A stretch of 27,133 nucleotides of DNA, taken from assembly GCA_034189225.1 (NCBI GenBank), contig JAXHVL010000117.1, positions 1 through 27,133 of the forward strand. Direction: 5' to 3'. The stretch comes from JAXHTY01 sp034189225 (GTDB lineage Bacteria > Desulfobacterota > Desulfobacteria > Desulfobacterales > Desulfosudaceae). Position numbers and translations under genes: made by a program. Shown here one piece after another: positions 22,933 through 27,133 of this stretch (its first letter is position 1; each line of letters opens with the position of its first letter). Under the pieces are notes generated by a model. The model was not told the DNA's origin, searched no databases, and saw only the letters and a program-made list of their open reading frames with translations.

Positions 22933-24387
22933 TCAGTTGATGTCCTTCAGAATTCCGTCTTTTGAAATATCCAGTTTTTTCAGGAGCCCATAAAGCCGGG
23001 AGCGGGAAATGCCGGAGATCTGACATGCTTCTTTTATGTTGCCGTGGGTGGCGGTCAGAAGTTTTTTTAGGTATTGCTTTTCAATCTCCGCAATGGCTTT
23101 TTCTCTGTAGTCCCGCAAACTGGGAAGTTCATCAGTTGACACGGGCTCTGGCGTTGGCATGGGCGGTTGTTGCTGTATATGTTCTTCCCCTGGCGAGACG
23201 CCACCGTCATCAATGGTGGATTTCATGGCCTGAATCCGGATGTGGTTGGGCAGGTGATAGGGAAACAGGCAGGGGGCGGTGTGGTCCTTGGCCAGTACAT
23301 TTTCGATAACATTCACAAGTTCCCGGACATTCCCCGGCCAGTCATAGCTGGTCAGGCAGTCGAGAAATTCAGGCGAAAACCCTTTGGAAGCGATCTGGTA
23401 ATTTTTACAGAATTTATCCAGATAATATATCAGCAGTTCACGAATGTCTTCCTTTCTTTCCTTGAGGCCGGGCAATTCAATGGGGAAGGAGCGGAGCCGG
23501 TAATACAGGTCTTTTCGAAAAAGCCCCTTCTCCACCATTTCGCCCAGGTTCTGGTTAGTGGCGGCAATCAGCCGGAAATCGCTCTGGATGATCTGTTTGC
23601 CGCCGACCGGCCGAAAGCGCCGTTCCTGCAGTACCCGCAAAAAGCGTTTCTGGACTGATATGGGCAGCTCCCCGACCTCGTCAAGGAACAGGGTTCCCTT
23701 GTGCGCCTGTCCGACCAGCCCCTTCTGGGTTTCGTTGGCACCGGTGAAGGCACCCTTGGTATGGCCGAACAAAAGGCTTTCCACCAGGGTTTCGGGCAGG
23801 ACCGTGCAGTCCACAACGATAAAATTTTCCGCTGCCCGACGGCTGTTGTTGTGGACAGCCGAGGCGAAAAGTTCCTTTCCCGTTCCAGTTTTGCCGGTTA
23901 TCAGGACATTGGCGTCGCTGCCGGCCGCCTGTGCAACCATATTGATGGCATCTTTCATCTGGGGGCTGCTGCCCACGATACCATCCAGCCGGAGGGCGAT
24001 GGGCTGGCTTGACTTGTTCTTATTCTCCCGGAACTGAAGGGCCCGCAACAGGGGCAGGGTCATCTCCTTGATGGAGGACGGTTTCTTGACATAGTCCCAG
24101 GCGCCGCTTTTAATGGCCAGTTCAGCGCCGCTGGAATTGGCATAGCCGGTGATGATAATGATTTCCGGGGCCGAGGGCAGCTTCTGGAATTCGGGCATGG
24201 CCTGCAGGCCGTCCCCGTCTGGCATTCTAACATCCAGGTAAATGACATCATAGGGAGAGGTCATGGCCTCGGAAATGCCTTCGGTGAGATTGAGCCGGCA
24301 TTCCACCTCATGACCCATGCGGCGGATTGACCGTGCAAGAGCGTCATTGAGCATTTTGTCGTCGTCTATGATGAGTATATTGGCCAT
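22933..24387 (-). CDS. NtrC-family sigma-54-dependent response regulator
   Basis: A 484-residue protein with three domains. The receiver domain (residues 1-120) has the acidic pocket D8-D9, phospho-acceptor D52 (YLDVRMPDGDG) and K101. The AAA+ domain has Walker A GKTGTGKE at about 165-172, GAFTGA at 212-217 and FLDEVGELP. A C-terminal Fis-type HTH (GNIKEACQISGISRSRLYGLL) follows. It activates sigma-54 promoters after phosphorylation by a histidine kinase, which is not in this window. A proline-rich linker precedes the HTH. The ATG at 24387 lacks a clear ribosome binding site. Target genes are unknown; the adjacent STAS-like gene is one candidate. Confidence 0.92.
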   Translation of the reverse strand: MANILIIDDDKMLNDALARSIRRMGHEVECRLNLTEGISEAMTSPYDVIYLDVRMPDGDGLQAMPEFQKLPSAPEIIIITGYANSSGAELAIKSGAWDYVKKPSSIKEMTLPLLRALQFRENKNKSSQPIALRLDGIVGSSPQMKDAINMVAQAAGSDANVLITGKTGTGKELFASAVHNNSRRAAENFIVVDCTVLPETLVESLLFGHTKGAFTGANETQKGLVGQAHKGTLFLDEVGELPISVQKRFLRVLQERRFRPVGGKQIIQSDFRLIAATNQNLGEMVEKGLFRKDLYYRLRSFPIELPGLKERKEDIRELLIYYLDKFCKNYQIASKGFSPEFLDCLTSYDWPGNVRELVNVIENVLAKDHTAPCLFPYHLPNHIRIQAMKSTIDDGGVSPGEEHIQQQPPMPTPEPVSTDELPSLRDYREKAIAEIEKQYLKKLLTATHGNIKEACQISGISRSRLYGLLKKLDISKDGILKDIN

Positions 24388-24450
24388 GGGTAAAGGGTGC
24401 TGTCCAAATTCGCCTGTTGAACACTATAGATATTACTGGATCGTCCTGAG

Positions 24451-24465
24451 AAGTTATAATAACTT
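24451..24465. promoter_or_regulatory. Perfect 15-bp palindrome upstream of the response regulator
   Basis: AAGTTATAATAACTT is a perfect palindrome around a central A, about 65 bp upstream of the start codon. It could be an operator. It is AT-rich, so chance is possible. Apart from this and the MITE, 24388-24560 shows nothing else. Confidence 0.35.
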
Positions 24466-24560
24466 TAATATAAATGAAACAAAAAGAACAGAAATTTTTT
24501 CTGATAACCATGGGAACAGACCGGCACTTCTGACGTTCTGTCTACCATCGACGCTATTTA

Positions 24561-24701
24561 GTGCCCATCCATAAATTGCTATTTTGCCCGATTTCTGCGT
24601 CAGGCTCAAATTTTAATCCTCAAAATACGCAAAGTATTCCTCCGGTTAAAATTTTCGCCTTTCTTGAACTCGACCAAAATATCTAATTTCTGGACGGACA
24701 C
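24561..24701 (+). mobile_element. MITE-like element, copy C (141 bp)
   Basis: Same orientation as the copy at 12-152, with perfect TATTTA duplications on both sides (24555-24560, 24702-24707). It lies in the gap between the divergently transcribed response regulator and peptidase genes. Confidence 0.85.
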
Positions 24702-24750
24702 TATTTAGTTTTAAAGCTGGAAGGGGAAATTGCATTTGGAAAAAACGACT

Positions 24751-24802
24751 CAAGCAGAAACTGCTTGCCAAGTTTGACTACTTTGGTAAAGATCGCCAAA
24801 AT
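24751..24802 (+). promoter_or_regulatory. Candidate sigma-70 promoter of the peptidase-xerD pair
   Basis: TTGACT (24774-24779) and CAAAAT (24797-24802) are spaced by 17 bp, about 95 bp upstream of the start codon. A perfect 7-bp hairpin, CAAGCAG / CTGCTTG (24751-24767), lies just upstream of the -35 and could be an operator. The -10 match is only moderate. Confidence 0.35.
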
Positions 24803-24896
24803 TATTTTCAGTATAACAGTCTTATATGGTAAAATCAAGAAATTTTTTCATATGGCTGTAACCCGTATGTAATCTTCGGGGAAAGGAGATAGACAA

Positions 24897-26006
24897 TTGA
24901 CAGCATTGGTGGCAGACAGGATTCAACAGCTCCGGGGGCGTATGAAGGAAAGTGAGATGGACACCCTGCTGGTGTTGTCCGATGAGAACCGCCGTTATTT
25001 GAGCGGATTTACGGGAGAAGACGGCGGTTATGGCGAGTCAGCAGGGGCATTGTTCATAACGGAGAATCGGCTTGTGCTGGCGACGGACGCCCGTTTTGAC
25101 TTACAGGCCGGGAACCAGGCTCCTTTATATGAAATTGTCTGCTACCGGTCCGGACTGGCTGTTCAGGTTGCTGAAATTCTAAGTGACCTGAAAACCCGCT
25201 GTCTCGGCTATGAAGCAGCCAGGCTTACCTGTGCCCAGTTCAAGCGGTTCAATGAAAAAATCGGTGCAGCGGTGGAAATGCGGGACGCCGATGGCCTGCT
25301 GAACGGACTGCGGATGCGCAAGGATGCAACGGAACTTGACATCATGAAACGATCGCTTGCCCTGGCTGAGGATGTTTTTGAACGCTTTGTGGCCGATGAT
25401 CTCAGCCCCGGGATGACGGAAAAGCAAGCCGCCTGGATACTTGAAAAGCGAATGCGGGAGAGCGGGGCGGAGGGATTGGCCTTTCCCGTGATCGCCGCGT
25501 TCGGGGACAACAGCGCCCTGCCCCATGCGGTGTGCGGGGACCGGCCGTTAAAACCGGGGGAGCCCCTTTTATTCGACTGGGGAGCGCGAGTGGACGGCTA
25601 TTGTTCCGATATTTCCCGAAGCTTTGTTAAGGGAAACGCCGATGACCTTTACAAGCACGTGCATCGCACCGTATGGGAAGCGCGTGCCCGTGCCATTGAG
25701 ATGATTCGTCCCGGTGTCAATGCAAGGGATGTGGATGGGGCTGCCCGCGGGCATATCGACGCGGCGGGATACAAGGGCAGATTCGGCCACGGGGTGGGCC
25801 ATGGCGTGGGACTGGCCATTCATGAACCGCCGAGCGTGGGCAGTACCAGCGAGGCAGTGCTGGAAGAAGGAATGGTATTCACCATCGAGCCGGGGATCTA
25901 TCTGCCCGACTGGGGTGGGGTCAGGCTTGAGGAAATGGTGGTGGTGCAGCCGGATGGGGCATTGATTCTGAACCGCCTGGATGCATCCGTTCCGGAGAGG
26001 CATTGA
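24897..26006 (+). CDS. M24 family aminopeptidase (Xaa-Pro type)
   Basis: A 369-residue cytoplasmic metallopeptidase of the pita-bread fold (M24B, PepP/PepQ-like) that removes residues next to proline. The N-terminal creatinase-like domain spans about residues 1-130 and the catalytic domain the rest. Metal ligands are visible: D227 (LFDWGA), D238 (YCSDISRSF), H302 (HGVGHGVGL), E331 (TIEPGIYLP) and E345 (VRLEEMVVV). Start is a TTG at 24897 with GGAGA 7 nt upstream; no ATG with a better site is near. Its TGA stop overlaps the ATG of xerD (TGATG), so the two are translationally coupled, a pairing with no evident functional link. Confidence 0.93.
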   Translation: MTALVADRIQQLRGRMKESEMDTLLVLSDENRRYLSGFTGEDGGYGESAGALFITENRLVLATDARFDLQAGNQAPLYEIVCYRSGLAVQVAEILSDLKTRCLGYEAARLTCAQFKRFNEKIGAAVEMRDADGLLNGLRMRKDATELDIMKRSLALAEDVFERFVADDLSPGMTEKQAAWILEKRMRESGAEGLAFPVIAAFGDNSALPHAVCGDRPLKPGEPLLFDWGARVDGYCSDISRSFVKGNADDLYKHVHRTVWEARARAIEMIRPGVNARDVDGAARGHIDAAGYKGRFGHGVGHGVGLAIHEPPSVGSTSEAVLEEGMVFTIEPGIYLPDWGGVRLEEMVVVQPDGALILNRLDASVPERH

Positions 26007-26899
26007 TGGGTGAACTCAACAGCCTTGCAGATCAATACCTGAGCTTTCTTCTTATTGAAAAAGGGCTTTCCGAAAACAGCCTGGCGGCTTATAGCAGTGA
26101 CCTGGCCGCGTATATTCGTTTTCTGGCGGCGAACAGGGTCCACCGGTTTTCCGCCAGCGATACCGCCATTTTGTTGAAATATCTCATTGAACTTCAGAAC
26201 AACGGCCTGGGCAAGCGCTCCCGGGCACGTCATTTTGTCACACTGCGGGGGTTCTACAGGTACCTGGCCAATGAAAAGGTGATCGCCGGCAACCCGGCCG
26301 ATACCATTGACCTTCCCAAAAAGGGGCTGAAACTGCCGGACGTGTTGAGCATTGAGGAGGTTAAATCGCTTTTAGTCGCACCGGATGAAAAAACGCCGAA
26401 AGGCGTGCGGGACGCGGCCATGCTGGAATTGCTCTACGCGGCCGGGCTTCGGGTGTCTGAGCTGGTGATGATGAAGCTTCAGGATGTCAACACCGAAGTT
26501 TCGTTCGTTCGGGTTTATGGTAAGGGGGCCAAGGAGCGGGTTGTGCCCATCGGCACCTATGCCCGGGACCGGCTCGATCTGTATATCCATCATGCGCGCC
26601 CGTCGTTATTGAAAACCTATATCAGCAGCTATCTGTTTGTGGCATGGCGGGGAAATCCCATGACCCGTCAGGGGTTCTGGAAACTTATGAAAAAATACGG
26701 GCGCGCCGCCGGCATTCAGAAAAACATCACGCCCCATACCCTCCGTCATTCCTTTGCCAGTCATCTGCTGGAAGGCGGGGCGGACCTGCGCTCCGTTCAG
26801 CTTATGCTGGGACATGCCGATATTGCCACCACCCAGATATATACCCATGTGGCGTACAGCCATATAAAGGCCTCCCATAAGAAATATCATCCGCGGTAA
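26006..26899 (+). CDS. xerD: Site-specific tyrosine recombinase XerD
   Basis: A 297-residue tyrosine recombinase that resolves chromosome dimers at dif with XerC. The N-terminal SAM-like core-binding domain spans about residues 1-95. The catalytic residues are complete: R149 (AAGLRVSEL), K173 (YGKGAKERV), H244 and R247 (HTLRHSFASHLL), H270 (MLGHADIATTQ) and Y279 (TQIYTHV). Numbers and length agree closely with E. coli XerD, which favours XerD over XerC or an integrase. The ATG at 26006 overlaps the peptidase stop, with GGAGAGG just upstream. No attachment site or phage gene is nearby, supporting a housekeeping role. Confidence 0.9.
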   Translation: MGELNSLADQYLSFLLIEKGLSENSLAAYSSDLAAYIRFLAANRVHRFSASDTAILLKYLIELQNNGLGKRSRARHFVTLRGFYRYLANEKVIAGNPADTIDLPKKGLKLPDVLSIEEVKSLLVAPDEKTPKGVRDAAMLELLYAAGLRVSELVMMKLQDVNTEVSFVRVYGKGAKERVVPIGTYARDRLDLYIHHARPSLLKTYISSYLFVAWRGNPMTRQGFWKLMKKYGRAAGIQKNITPHTLRHSFASHLLEGGADLRSVQLMLGHADIATTQIYTHVAYSHIKASHKKYHPR

Positions 26900-26902
26900 G
26901 AC

Positions 26903-26937
26903 GACGGCTTTGCAAAAAGCTTCCAACCCCGCCGCGG
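26903..26937 (+). repeat. Dispersed repeat, extended copy after xerD
   Basis: GACGGCTTTGCAAAAAGC plus TTCCAACCCCGCCGCGG begins 4 nt after the xerD stop codon and matches 21956-21990 at 33 of 35 positions. It cuts into the GGDEF fragment that follows. Confidence 0.65.
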
Positions 26938-26952
26938 CGATATTTTTGCAGA

Positions 26953-27013
26953 ATGTAATTTGTTTTGGTTATCGGGAAGGATGACCACGAACTCCTCGCC
27001 CCCGTACCGCCCC
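26953..27013 (-). pseudogene. Frameshifted fragment of a GGDEF diguanylate cyclase
   Basis: On the minus strand the codons read V-G-R-Y-G and then, in another frame, G-E-E-F-V-V-I-L-P-D-N. Together they give the canonical active-site segment RYGGEEFVVILP of diguanylate cyclases. A run of four C at 27000-27003, where five would keep the frame, breaks it. Sequence on both sides is repeats, so only about 20 codons remain. It is a relic bounded by the dispersed repeat on the left and the palindromic repeat on the right. Confidence 0.6.
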
Positions 27014-27061
27014 ACTAGTGTCATGTCAACAGAGAATTGTCATTTATGCCTCCTCGAACCT

Positions 27062-27133
27062 GGAAGCCTGAAGGCTTCCGCTACACTTGCCGATGGCGGC
27101 ATAAGAATGCACATGTAGCGGAAGGCTTTAGCC
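27062..27133. repeat. REP-like palindrome, second family member
   Basis: AAGGCTTCCGCTACA (27071-27085) pairs with TGTAGCGGAAGGCTT (27114-27128) at 14 of 15 positions. The core GGCTTCCGCTACA matches the palindrome at 807-876. The element runs to the window edge and may continue beyond it. Confidence 0.6.

Noticed and set aside
26006..26899. A phage or integron integrase
   Set aside because: Catalytic residue numbers and length agree with chromosomal XerD, and there are no attachment site repeats or mobile genes beside it.
1..27133. CRISPR arrays, tRNA or rRNA genes
   Set aside because: No regularly spaced direct repeats with unique spacers and no tRNA- or rRNA-like sequence were noticed on either strand by eye.

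Overview
The window looks like a chromosomal segment of an anaerobic, probably sulfate-reducing, member of the Desulfobacterota (Desulfobacterales-like). The evidence is a nif cluster of the strict-anaerobe type (nifH-nifI1-nifI2-nifD-nifK-nifE-nifN-nifB, long NifD, short 458-residue NifK), a citramalate synthase in the branched-chain amino acid operon, and many short dispersed repeats between genes. This assignment is inferred from protein character and gene order; no marker gene fixes the taxon.

Layout. (1) 1-12.1 kb, all on the minus strand: nifA, then nifH-nifI1-nifI2-nifD-nifK-nifE-nifN-nifB, then a thioredoxin-like [2Fe-2S] ferredoxin and a GNAT acetyltransferase. nifH has a NifA-type upstream site and a -24/-12 promoter. 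nifA has a near-perfect -24/-12 promoter of its own, so its apparent most upstream start codon lies inside the promoter. (2) 12.1-12.9 kb: an AT-rich intergenic region, a decayed fragment resembling an epoxyqueuosine reductase-type iron-sulfur protein, and a short MerR-like gene. (3) 12.9-22 kb, minus strand: the operon ilvD-ilvB-ilvN-ilvC-cimA-leuA, which makes valine, leucine and (via citramalate rather than threonine) isoleucine. Upstream of ilvD is a complete transcription attenuator: a sigma-70-type promoter, a 28-codon leader peptide in which half the residues are Ile, Leu or Val, and segments that can form mutually exclusive 1:2, 2:3 and 3:4 hairpins, the last a strong intrinsic terminator. 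(4) 22-24.4 kb, minus strand: a small STAS-like protein and an NtrC-family response regulator, separated by a structured intergenic region with a possible sigma-54 promoter. (5) 24.9-26.9 kb, plus strand: an M24 aminopeptidase overlapping a XerD-type tyrosine recombinase, followed by a broken GGDEF fragment and repeats.

A 141-bp non-coding element is present in three nearly identical copies (12-152, 19830-19970 inverted, 24561-24701), plus an internally deleted 36-bp copy at 16096-16131. It has imperfect terminal inverted repeats (GTG...CAC) and 6-bp target duplications, so it behaves like a MITE. One copy is inserted exactly at the ilvD stop codon and rebuilds it as TAG. A similar decayed end sits at the ilvC stop.

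The most notable observations are the ilv leader-peptide attenuator, the MITE family and its insertion at stop codons and a ribosome binding site, the sigma-54 promoter of nifA, and an acidic cofactor loop in IlvC that suggests NADH rather than NADPH use.
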